Shown here in pieces: positions 1 through 5,047 of a stretch of DNA of 5,361 bases (position 1 is the stretch's first letter; each line of letters begins with the position of its first letter). Both the position numbers and the translations under genes were made by a program. The stretch covers positions 3,104-8,464 of the forward strand of contig CAKMZU010000112.1 in NCBI GenBank assembly GCA_929200485.1, written 5' to 3'. The notes under the pieces are model-generated. The model had not been told where the DNA came from. It did not search any database and saw nothing but the letters and a program-made list of their open reading frames with translations. Source of the stretch: an uncultured Gammaproteobacteria bacterium (GTDB lineage Bacteria; Pseudomonadota; Gammaproteobacteria; Pseudomonadales; DT-91).

Positions 1-46
1 TTATTAAAGCGAATAACTAAAACCAAAAGTAACGCAAGACAAAGGC

Positions 47-78
47 AAAAAAAAACCCAAGGACACCCCTGGGTTTTT
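47..78 (-). terminator. Rho-independent terminator of the rplM-rpsI operon
   Basis: Read on the minus strand, positions 78 to 51 form a hairpin: AAAAACCCA (78-70) pairs with the complement of 51-59, followed by one mismatch (60/69), two further G-C pairs and a four-base loop at 63-66. The stem runs directly into a run of T on the minus strand (nine A on the plus strand, 47-55). It lies about 18 bases beyond the rpsI stop codon, where the L13-S9 transcript should end. The A-rich left arm gives some U-tract potential in the plus direction too, so weak bidirectional action is possible. Positions 1-46 show nothing else recognisable. Confidence 0.88.
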
Positions 79-95
79 GAAATACAAATAAAGAA

Positions 96-488
96 TTAAC
101 GCTTGGAAAACTGTGGTTTTTTACGTGCTTTACGCAGACCCACTTTCTTACGCTCAACTTCACGCGCGTCACGTGTAACATAACCCGCCTGACGAAGCGG
201 CGAACGGTTTGCCTCATCAAAATCGATTAACGCACGCGCCAAACCATGACGAATCGCACCCGCCTGACCAAAACTACCACCACCTTTAACAGTGACATTG
301 ATGTCAAACTTATCTTCCATCTCAACGACAGACAACGGCTGACGTACAATCATTCGTGCAACTTCACGGCCAAAGTATTGCTCGATAGACCGATTATTAA
401 CGGTAATATTACCTGAGCCATTTTTTAGAAAAACACGAGCCGTCGAAGTTTTACGACGTCCAGTACCATAGTATTGTGCGCTAGACAT
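96..488 (-). CDS. rpsI: 30S ribosomal protein S9
   Basis: Small-subunit ribosomal protein S9 (uS9), which binds the 16S rRNA 3' major domain in the head of the 30S subunit and sends its C-terminal tail to the P-site tRNA. The product is 130 residues, the same length as E. coli S9. Visible family features are the N-terminal YYGTGRRK block (residues 6-13), YFGRE (38-42), the glycine-rich VKGGG...GQAGAIRHG block (67-82), the basic [12 protein letters not shown] stretch (111-122) and the invariant tail QFSKR (126-130) with its terminal SKR. The ATG start is supported by GGAAG on the minus strand (496-500), 7 bases upstream. It starts 13 bases after the rplM stop and is certainly cotranscribed with it; the operon ends at the terminator near 47-78. 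No anomaly seen. Confidence 0.98.
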   Translation of the reverse strand: MSSAQYYGTGRRKTSTARVFLKNGSGNITVNNRSIEQYFGREVARMIVRQPLSVVEMEDKFDINVTVKGGGSFGQAGAIRHGLARALIDFDEANRSPLRQAGYVTRDAREVERKKVGLRKARKKPQFSKR

Positions 489-501
489 ATTTTAGCTTCC
501 G

Positions 502-930
502 TTAAATCTGTAGTTCTTTAGGTTGTTGAGCAGTATGAGGATGAGATTCACCTGCATAGACTTTGAGCTTTGAAAACATCGCTCGACCCAACGGATTTCT
601 TGGTAACATGCCTTTAACGGCTAATTTCAATACACGCTCAGGGGCATGATCAATCAACTTCTCAAAAGACATAGACTTAAGATTACCGACATAACCCGTA
701 TGACGATAATACATTTTGTCTTTTTTCTTATTACCTGTTACTGCGATTTTTTCTGCATTAACAACAACAATATAATCACCGGTATCAACGTGAGGGGTAT
801 ATTCAGGCTTATGCTTCCCACGAAGACGATGCGCAATTTCAGACGACAAACGACCGAGCGTCTTATCAGCCGCATCAACAACATACCACTCCTGACTGAC
901 AGCATTTGGCTTAGCACTGTAAGTTTTCAT
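502..930 (-). CDS. rplM: 50S ribosomal protein L13
   Basis: Large-subunit ribosomal protein L13 (uL13), an early assembly protein that binds 23S rRNA. The product is 142 residues, identical in length to E. coli L13. Diagnostic segments are WYVVDA...KTLGRL (15-28), [18 protein letters not shown] (36-53), AVTGNK (63-68) and the L13 signature region [20 protein letters not shown] (105-124), ending in AQQP (134-137). It is the first gene of the rplM-rpsI operon. The ribosome-binding site is weak: only GGG (minus strand, 940-942), 9 bases before the ATG. In E. coli L13 represses translation of its own operon through the leader, so a weak SD in a short leader would fit such control; that is inference here. 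Alternative starts are unlikely, because the N-terminus MKTYSAKP aligns with that of E. coli. Confidence 0.98.
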   Translation of the reverse strand: MKTYSAKPNAVSQEWYVVDAADKTLGRLSSEIAHRLRGKHKPEYTPHVDTGDYIVVVNAEKIAVTGNKKKDKMYYRHTGYVGNLKSMSFEKLIDHAPERVLKLAVKGMLPRNPLGRAMFSKLKVYAGESHPHTAQQPKELQI

Positions 931-967
931 AATTTTTGGCCCAAATAAATAGAGACTGTCTGTAAAA

Positions 968-1004
968 GAGCGCGAATACTACAGGAATATGGCGAATATC
1001 GCAA
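968..1004 (-). promoter_or_regulatory. Predicted sigma-70 promoter of rplM-rpsI with GC-rich discriminator
   Basis: On the minus strand TTGCGA (999-1004, 4/6 to consensus) and TAGTAT (976-981, 4/6) are separated by exactly 17 bases. The -10 box is followed by TCGCGCTC (975-968), a GC-rich discriminator of the type seen at stringently controlled rRNA and ribosomal-protein promoters. Transcription would begin near 968, giving a leader of about 38 bases before the rplM ATG. The leader holds a small palindrome AGACTGTCT (minus-strand AGACAGTCT, 952-960) and little else. The position is exactly where an rplM promoter is expected; the start site itself is inferred. Confidence 0.5.
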
Positions 1005-1060
1005 TACCATTTCCCACTTAAAACGGTTTTTTTGATGCATTTTTTCCGCACGAAAATACA

Positions 1061-2161
1061 TCAAGGCCGATGGGGTTTGGCCAGATATTCTTCACTCTGC
1101 ATTTCAAGCAAACGGCTTTGTGTTCGCTCAATTTCAAACAATAAACGCTGGCCTTGATAAAGTCCATCAATACCAGCCTCAGCTGAAATAATGACTTTTA
1201 CCTGACGATCATAGAACTCATCTATTAAATTGATAAACCGCCTTGCCTGGTCTTCCATATCACGAGTCAAGATAGGGATATCTGAAACCAGCACAGTATT
1301 AAACAAGCGAGCGATTTCAATATAGTCATTCTGGCTTCTTGGCCCATCACAAAGCGCCTGAAAACTCAACCAGGCTGCATCTTCGGCCAAAGCCACAGCT
1401 GGAATATTTCTGCCGTTGATCGATAAATCCTGAGCGACCTCTGGCTTTTTCAAACCAAAAGAACACCAACTCTTTAAAAGTGATTGATCCGCTGCAGATC
1501 CAAGAGGCGTGTAATAAAGTGCTGCCTGCTTTAGTGCCCTTAATCGATAATCCTCACCTGAATCTACATTGACTACTTCACAATTTCCCTTAAGCGCTGC
1601 AATGGCTGGCAAAAAACGCTGTCTCTGCAAACCATTTTCATAAAGCTTATCGGGCACGATATTCGATGTAGCGACGAGGACAACACCTTTATCGAATAGC
1701 TGCTCAAACAAACCACCCAGAATCATCGCATCTGTAATATCCGTCACGAAGAATTCATCAAAGCAAATAACCCTTGCCTCTGCCGCGATAGATTCCGCAA
1801 TACTATCCAGAGGGTTTACCTCACCTTGGCGTTTTTTTAGCTCACCATGAACTTTTTGCATGAAGCGATGAAAATGAAGTCGCCATTTATTCTCAAACGG
1901 AAGTGCGTCATAGAAACTATCCATCAAATAGGTTTTACCGCGCCCTACCCCCCCCCAAAAGTACAAACCTTTAAGTTTTGGCTGGGTTTTCTTGCTAAAT
2001 CGCGAGCTAAATTGGGAAATAAAGGTTTGGGCTGGCCTTTTTGGAACAACCAAAAGCTGATCATACAAAGCCTGCAGTTTATCAATAGCATTCTTCTGAG
2101 AGGCATCAAAAAAGAAGTCACTGCGCTCGAGATCTTGTTGATATTTTAGAAGTGGCGTCAT
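1061..2161 (-). CDS. zapE: Cell division protein ZapE (AFG1-like P-loop ATPase)
   Basis: ZapE is an AFG1/LACE1-family ATPase that associates with the FtsZ ring; in E. coli (YhcM, 375 residues) it affects Z-ring stability and growth under low oxygen or heat. The product here is 366 residues. It shows Walker A GGVGRGKT (70-77, K76), Walker B VICFDEF (131-137, D135/E136), a sensor-1-like VATSN (163-167), the family block GLQRQRFLP (177-185) with candidate arginine-finger residues, DYR (204-206), and the conserved C-terminal ERTQSRLLEMQSEEYL (345-360). All nucleotide-binding motifs look intact. The ATG has no clear Shine-Dalgarno; the bases before it are A/T-rich. The WGGVG codons contain a nine-base G run (plus-strand C at 1948-1956). 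The gene lies upstream of rplM in the same direction, with a 130-base gap holding no visible terminator, and is divergent from zapG. Confidence 0.96.
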   Translation of the reverse strand: MTPLLKYQQDLERSDFFFDASQKNAIDKLQALYDQLLVVPKRPAQTFISQFSSRFSKKTQPKLKGLYFWGGVGRGKTYLMDSFYDALPFENKWRLHFHRFMQKVHGELKKRQGEVNPLDSIAESIAAEARVICFDEFFVTDITDAMILGGLFEQLFDKGVVLVATSNIVPDKLYENGLQRQRFLPAIAALKGNCEVVNVDSGEDYRLRALKQAALYYTPLGSAADQSLLKSWCSFGLKKPEVAQDLSINGRNIPAVALAEDAAWLSFQALCDGPRSQNDYIEIARLFNTVLVSDIPILTRDMEDQARRFINLIDEFYDRQVKVIISAEAGIDGLYQGQRLLFEIERTQSRLLEMQSEEYLAKPHRP

Positions 2162-2180
2162 TCAAGTTTTTATTAGCATT

Positions 2181-2203
2181 AAAAAACGGGGGCAACTTTA
2201 CCC
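2181..2203 (-). terminator. Possible terminator-like hairpin in the zapE leader
   Basis: On the minus strand the RNA would read GGGUA-AAGU-UGCCC (2203-2190, five pairs including one U-G, tetraloop), then three bases, then six U (2186-2181). It ends about 20 bases before the zapE ATG. The gap between stem and U run and the short stem make it weaker than a classical terminator; it could act as an attenuator or simply be chance. It has no T run in the plus direction. Confidence 0.25.
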
Positions 2204-2207
2204 TTGC

Positions 2208-2236
2208 ATCATTGCTTTTACAATGAAATATTTCAA
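2208..2236 (-). promoter_or_regulatory. Candidate zapE promoter
   Basis: On the minus strand TTGAAA (2231-2236, 5/6 to consensus) and AATGAT (2208-2213, 4/6) are separated by 17 bases. Transcription would start near 2201 and give a leader of about 40 bases. It lies immediately downstream (in the minus direction) of the hairpin at 2239-2256, so that hairpin would insulate it rather than be part of the zapE transcript. The alternative promoter TGGATA/TATAAC at 2267-2296 has a better -10 and cannot be excluded. Confidence 0.3.
2209..2226. repeat. 18-bp inverted repeat upstream of zapE (possible operator)
   Basis: TCATTG (2209-2214) and CAATGA (2221-2226) are a perfect inverted repeat separated by six bases. 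It overlaps the spacer and -10 region of the candidate zapE promoter, a position suited to a repressor site. It does not match the FNR, CRP or LexA consensus. Six-base arms can arise by chance in AT-rich DNA, so the call is tentative. Confidence 0.25.
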
Positions 2237-2238
2237 AG

Positions 2239-2256
2239 AAAAAAGCCTTTGGCTTT
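2239..2256 (-). terminator. Small hairpin with T run, minus-strand direction
   Basis: AAAGCC (2242-2247) and GGCTTT (2251-2256) are a perfect inverted repeat around TTT. On the minus strand the hairpin is followed by further T (complement of 2239-2241, then C, then TTT), resembling a short intrinsic terminator. In the plus direction it is followed by CCCTC, so it would act only on minus-strand transcripts. No minus-strand gene ends nearby: the closest upstream is the NIF3 gene, whose transcript would have to read antisense through zapG to reach it. It may instead be part of a long zapE leader. Confidence 0.4.
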
Positions 2257-2355
2257 CCCTCAAGTAGTTATAATAAAATTAGACTTTGGTTATCCATGAC
2301 TCAATCGACGTTAACTCGTGCTGGTATATTACTGGCTTATTTACCTCTAACCTCG

Positions 2356-2385
2356 TTGCGAAAAGGCTGTATTGTCGACTATACT
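2356..2385 (+). promoter_or_regulatory. Predicted sigma-70 promoter of zapG
   Basis: TTGCGA (2356-2361, 4/6) and TATACT (2380-2385, 5/6) are separated by 18 bases. Transcription would start near 2392, leaving a leader of about 110 bases before the zapG start codon. It is the best-spaced plus-strand promoter in the gap. A perfect TATAAT further upstream (2269-2274) lacks a partner -35. Confidence 0.4.
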
Positions 2386-2503
2386 GCACCTTCCTCGATC
2401 AATCAAAGAGGATAAATAGGTGAGTAACGGCATAAAATAATAAACATCAGTAGCCTGTACACTAACCTTTGCTAAATCATTGCCAAAAAGGAGCTTCAAA
2501 TAA

Positions 2504-3010
2504 GTGGAACCACTACACATGCTCATCGTCACAGGAATTTGCTGCTTTTTAGCCGGCGCTATTATTGGTGTATTCTTCAATTCTCGTTATTCTGCTAACG
2601 AAAAGAAAAACCGCGACTTGGAGAAGCACCTGCATGAGTCGCAAACAGAACTTAAACAATATCGTCAAGAAGTAACTGAGCACTTTATGACGACATCAAA
2701 CTTACTAAATAACCTCACAGAAACATACCGGGATATACATAATCATTTAGCAGACAGTGCAAATAAGCTGACGACCACTGGAGGCGCGACTAACCCACTC
2801 ATCCAGTCAATACCAGAGCCTGTATCCAAGCTATCTGCCCCAAATGAAGACATGGATGCCACGCCACCACTGGATTACGCGCCAAAGTCTTCGCCTTATG
2901 ATAAGGGCAGCCTTAGCGATGACCCCCATCTCGAAAAGGTTGAGTTAGGTGAAAAACCTATTGATGATTTAGCACAAGCCATTGCCGATAACGCCAAACC
3001 TAGCGCTTGA
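2504..3010 (+). CDS. zapG: ZapG/YhcB family inner-membrane protein (DUF1043)
   Basis: Single-pass inner-membrane protein of the YhcB/DUF1043 family, linked in E. coli to cell division and envelope biogenesis. The 168-residue product has one N-terminal membrane segment (about residues 6-25), then a charged, helical, probably coiled-coil part (about 32-90) with the family block ELKQYRQEV..HF (49-61) and LTETYRDIHNHLADSANKL (71-89), closely resembling E. coli YhcB. A low-complexity acidic, proline-containing tail follows; PPLDYAP (121-127) recalls the PRDYSEG region of YhcB. The protein is longer than E. coli YhcB (132), mostly in this tail. The start is GTG: AGGAG at 2489-2493 lies 10 bases upstream, whereas the in-frame ATG at 2519 is 25 bases away. 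It is divergent from zapE, as in E. coli, and its stop is 10 bases from that of the convergent NIF3 gene, with no obvious shared terminator. Confidence 0.92.
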   Translation: MEPLHMLIVTGICCFLAGAIIGVFFNSRYSANEKKNRDLEKHLHESQTELKQYRQEVTEHFMTTSNLLNNLTETYRDIHNHLADSANKLTTTGGATNPLIQSIPEPVSKLSAPNEDMDATPPLDYAPKSSPYDKGSLSDDPHLEKVELGEKPIDDLAQAIADNAKPSA

Positions 3011-3020
3011 TTTTTAATCG

Positions 3021-3779
3021 TTAAACTGGGTTATCAATATCAATAAAGCTTACATCCACTTCAAACTTATGCTTAAGGTGCTCACCTAGCGCCTTAGCCC
3101 CATATCTCTCGGTCGCATGATGACCTGCTGCAATATAGGCCACCCCCAATTCAGCTGATTGATGAAATGTCTGTTCTGAAACCTCACCTGAGATAAAACA
3201 ATCACATGCTTTTGCTGCTGCTTGCGTAATATAAGATTGCGCACCGCCTGTACACCAACCAACTTTCGCTATTTTCCGGTCAGGGTCACCGAAAACCTGA
3301 GGTGTTCTACCTAGAACTTGCTCTATATTGATGGATAACTGGCTCAGTGTTTGATCCACAAGCGGCCTGCCAATAAACCCAATGGGATTAGCTGAACTAT
3401 CCAATCCTTCTTCAACAGAGAACCCCAACAATTGACCCAATTGAGCATTGTTGCCAAGTGCAGGATGTGCATCCAATGGCAAGTGATAACCCAATAAATT
3501 TATACCACTCGTCATTAGCTTTCGTATTCGGTTGCCTTTCATACCAGTAAGACGCTGGCTTTCACCTTTCCAAAAATAACCATGATGGACAATCAACGCA
3601 TCCGCACCCACTTCAATTGCTTTATCAATCAACGCCTCCGATGCCGTCACTCCTGTGACGATGGTTTTTATCGACGAGTTACCTTCAACCTGCAAACCAT
3701 TAGGGCAATAATCCTTAAACCCATCGATATTTAATAATTCATTGCAATAATTAACCAATTCATCTCTTTGAACTGACAT
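3021..3779 (-). CDS. ybgI: NIF3/YbgI-family dinuclear metal-binding protein
   Basis: Member of the NIF3 family (GTP cyclohydrolase 1 type 2/YbgI annotation group), which forms toroidal hexamers with a two-metal centre; its physiological reaction is not established. With the chosen start the product is 252 residues (E. coli YbgI 247). Numbered from that start, metal-ligand motifs are intact: VHHGYFWKGES (64-74, H65/H66), YHLPLDAHP..GNNAQL (98-114, D103), the WCTGGAQSYI block (175-184), ISGEVSEQT (196-204) and GHHATER (219-225, H221/E224). The ATG at 3777-3779 is preferred: GGGAAG (minus strand, 3785-3790) is 5 bases upstream, and the N-terminus then matches the family length. A GTG eight codons upstream (3801-3803) lacks a ribosome-binding site. 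It is convergent with zapG and divergent from degS. Confidence 0.93.
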   Translation of the reverse strand: MSVQRDELVNYCNELLNIDGFKDYCPNGLQVEGNSSIKTIVTGVTASEALIDKAIEVGADALIVHHGYFWKGESQRLTGMKGNRIRKLMTSGINLLGYHLPLDAHPALGNNAQLGQLLGFSVEEGLDSSANPIGFIGRPLVDQTLSQLSINIEQVLGRTPQVFGDPDRKIAKVGWCTGGAQSYITQAAAKACDCFISGEVSEQTFHQSAELGVAYIAAGHHATERYGAKALGEHLKHKFEVDVSFIDIDNPV

Positions 3780-3805
3780 ACTTACTTCCCACCCGACTTT
3801 CACAA

Positions 3806-3835
3806 TTCGAATTTATCAATTACTCTTGATATAGT
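3806..3835 (+). promoter_or_regulatory. Candidate degS promoter
   Basis: TATAGT (3830-3835, 5/6 to the -10 consensus) lies about 29 bases before the degS ATG; the best -35 match at an acceptable distance is TTCGAA (3806-3811, 3/6, 18-base spacer), which is weak. Transcription would begin near 3842. The -10 box overlaps the predicted -10 of the divergent NIF3 gene (3828-3833), so the two promoters could not easily be occupied at the same time. Confidence 0.3.
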
Positions 3836-3856
3836 TAATTTATCTAATCTGATCAA
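3828..3856 (-). promoter_or_regulatory. Candidate promoter of the NIF3-family gene
   Basis: On the minus strand TTGATC (3851-3856, 4/6) and TATATC (3828-3833, 4/6) are separated by 17 bases. Transcription would begin near 3821, giving a leader of about 41 bases. The -35 box overlaps the degS Shine-Dalgarno and the -10 overlaps the candidate degS -10. CTTGAT (3825-3830) and ATCAAG (3852-3857) form an inverted repeat spanning both promoters. Confidence 0.35.
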
Positions 3857-3863
3857 GGTCGCC

Positions 3864-4943
3864 ATGCAACGCTCTTCGATTTTGTTTGGTTTTTCACTCG
3901 GCTTAATTGCAGCCGGCTTAGTCCTGCTCATTAAGAATGATCCAACATCAAACAATTTCCCACCAGCGATAAAAAAAGCCACGCCGGCTGTTGTCAATAT
4001 TTATACCAAATCCCAACGAACGCTTGAGACGAACGAGACGTCCATTAACTCTTACCGACAACTTAGAAAAAAACAACGTTTTCTTACCAAAAATGAATTT
4101 TCTCTGGGCTCTGGGGTCATTTTTGACAAAAAAGGGCATATTATCACGAACCTTCATGTCATCAATGCCGCTGATCAAATAACTGTCATGCTCTATGATG
4201 GACGAAGCGCCATTGCAGAAGTACTAGGAAAAGACCCAGAAACCGACCTTGCGGTCTTAAAAATAACTTTGGACGATCTTAGCTCGGCAAGTTTTGGCCG
4301 CTCAGAAAGTTTGCAAGTTGGAGATCCTATCTTAGCTATCGGTAACCCTTACGGATTTGGCCAATCAGTTTCTGCAGGTATCGTTTCGGCAAAGGGGCGT
4401 TATGGCCTCAATCGAAACCAATACGAAAACTTTATTCAAACAGATGCAGCAGTGAATATTGGCAGTTCAGGCGGCGCACTCATTAACAGCAATGGACAAG
4501 TGGTTGGCATCAATACCACTATTTTCTCACTGACAGGAGAATTTAATGGTATCAGTCTAGCCATCCCTATCGAAACGGTGAAAAAAGTCACCGAAGATAT
4601 TATCGAACATGGTTTTGTCGTTCGAGGCTGGCTAGGCATTGAGGTCAACATCCAAACTGACCAATCTTTTGACCATGGAAAGCCCGTCAAAAAAGTCGTT
4701 GTCGATAAAATCATTCCAGGCTCACCAGCTGAAATGTACGGAATCAAACCCGGTGATAACATAGTTAGCTTTAACAACAAACGCCTATCAAGATATCCCA
4801 GATCACTACTCGCCATCACCAATTTAAAACCGAATAATAATGCAAAAATCGTTATTTTACGCAATAGTGAACATCGGGTTCTGAATATTCCCCTAGGTAC
4901 TAAACCAACCACAATCAAGGCAGTAACTATCAATCATTATTAA
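3864..4943 (+). CDS. degS: DegS/AlgW-type membrane-anchored serine protease (HtrA family)
   Basis: Site-1 protease of the envelope-stress cascade: in E. coli DegS, and in Pseudomonas AlgW, it senses misfolded outer-membrane proteins via its PDZ domain and cleaves the anti-sigma factor RseA/MucA. The 359-residue product has an N-terminal membrane anchor (about 5-23), a trypsin-like domain with H98 (TNLHVI), D128 (DPETDLAVLK) and S202 (GSSGG, 200-204), the GIVSAKGRYGL segment (172-182) with R179, probably equivalent to the regulatory R178 of DegS, and one PDZ domain beginning RGWLGIEV (254-261). A single PDZ and a membrane anchor separate it from DegP/DegQ. The N in the usual GNSGG is S here. 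The loop between NIY (45-47) and LGSG (81-84) is longer and more basic than in E. coli DegS. AAGG (3855-3858) lies 5 bases before the ATG. The cognate anti-sigma factor is not in the window. Confidence 0.93.
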   Translation: MQRSSILFGFSLGLIAAGLVLLIKNDPTSNNFPPAIKKATPAVVNIYTKSQRTLETNETSINSYRQLRKKQRFLTKNEFSLGSGVIFDKKGHIITNLHVINAADQITVMLYDGRSAIAEVLGKDPETDLAVLKITLDDLSSASFGRSESLQVGDPILAIGNPYGFGQSVSAGIVSAKGRYGLNRNQYENFIQTDAAVNIGSSGGALINSNGQVVGINTTIFSLTGEFNGISLAIPIETVKKVTEDIIEHGFVVRGWLGIEVNIQTDQSFDHGKPVKKVVVDKIIPGSPAEMYGIKPGDNIVSFNNKRLSRYPRSLLAITNLKPNNNAKIVILRNSEHRVLNIPLGTKPTTIKAVTINHY

Positions 4944-4994
4944 CCTAAATTCAGCAGTGACTAAGAGCTATCCGAGAACCCCTATGCGCAGCGT

Positions 4995-5023
4995 TTGACA
5001 TGGTGTACTAGACTTATCTTAAT
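4995..5023 (+). promoter_or_regulatory. Predicted promoter of the gene at 5048
   Basis: A perfect -35 box TTGACA (4995-5000) is followed after 17 bases by CTTAAT (5018-5023, 4/6 to TATAAT). Transcription would start near 5030, about 18 bases before the ATG at 5048. This suggests the gene is transcribed independently of degS, although no terminator is visible after degS in 4944-5047. Confidence 0.45.
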
Positions 5024-5047
5024 GTGACTCCATTACAGGGCATCCGA

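Larger units (their letters stand above)
2162..2503. other. Divergent intergenic region between zapE and zapG
   Basis: This 342-base gap separates divergent zapE and zapG. The zapE-proximal third (2162-2260) contains two hairpin/T-run structures readable on the minus strand, an 18-bp inverted repeat and a candidate zapE promoter. The middle contains a perfect TATAAT on the plus strand (2269-2274) without a recognisable -35, which overlaps a second possible zapE promoter on the minus strand (TGGATA, 2291-2296; 18 bases; TATAAC, 2267-2272). The zapG-proximal part has a better-spaced plus-strand promoter (2356-2385) and a leader of about 110 bases. The only sizeable plus-strand ORF (2296-2415, 39 codons) has no Shine-Dalgarno and contains that promoter, so I do not call it a gene. 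Confidence 0.7.

Noticed and set aside
646..948. 100-codon plus-strand ORF opposite rplM
   Set aside because: Complementary-strand shadow of a certain ribosomal protein gene.
1020..1033. AAAACGGTTTT palindrome with T run after zapE
   Set aside because: Arms leave only a one-base loop and the T run faces the plus direction, where no gene ends; not a terminator for zapE.
1847..2149. 100-codon plus-strand ORF opposite zapE
   Set aside because: Shadow of the P-loop-encoding part of zapE; no sensible protein features.
2296..2415. 39-codon plus-strand ORF (starting MTQSTLTRAG) in the zapE-zapG gap
   Set aside because: No Shine-Dalgarno, no recognisable similarity, and the best zapG promoter lies inside it; length is compatible with chance.
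2347..2580. 77-codon minus-strand ORF overlapping the start of zapG
   Set aside because: Antisense to the zapG start and leader, no recognisable domain; the zapG frame is strongly family-supported.
3005..3030. Bidirectional terminator between zapG and the NIF3 gene
   Set aside because: Only a four-base GATT/AATC stem is present with no G+C content; too weak to call.
3780..3803. Upstream GTG start for the NIF3-family protein (260 residues)
   Set aside because: The GTG has no ribosome-binding site, and the extra eight residues contain the GGGAAG that serves the downstream ATG.
4436..4933. 165-codon minus-strand ORF opposite degS
   Set aside because: Long, but antisense to the protease and PDZ coding region, with no domain of its own.
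4971..5000. Possible sigma-E/AlgU-type promoter (GAACCC) after degS
   Set aside because: Only a partial -35 match and no matching -10 at 16-17 bases; the TTGACA promoter explains the region better.
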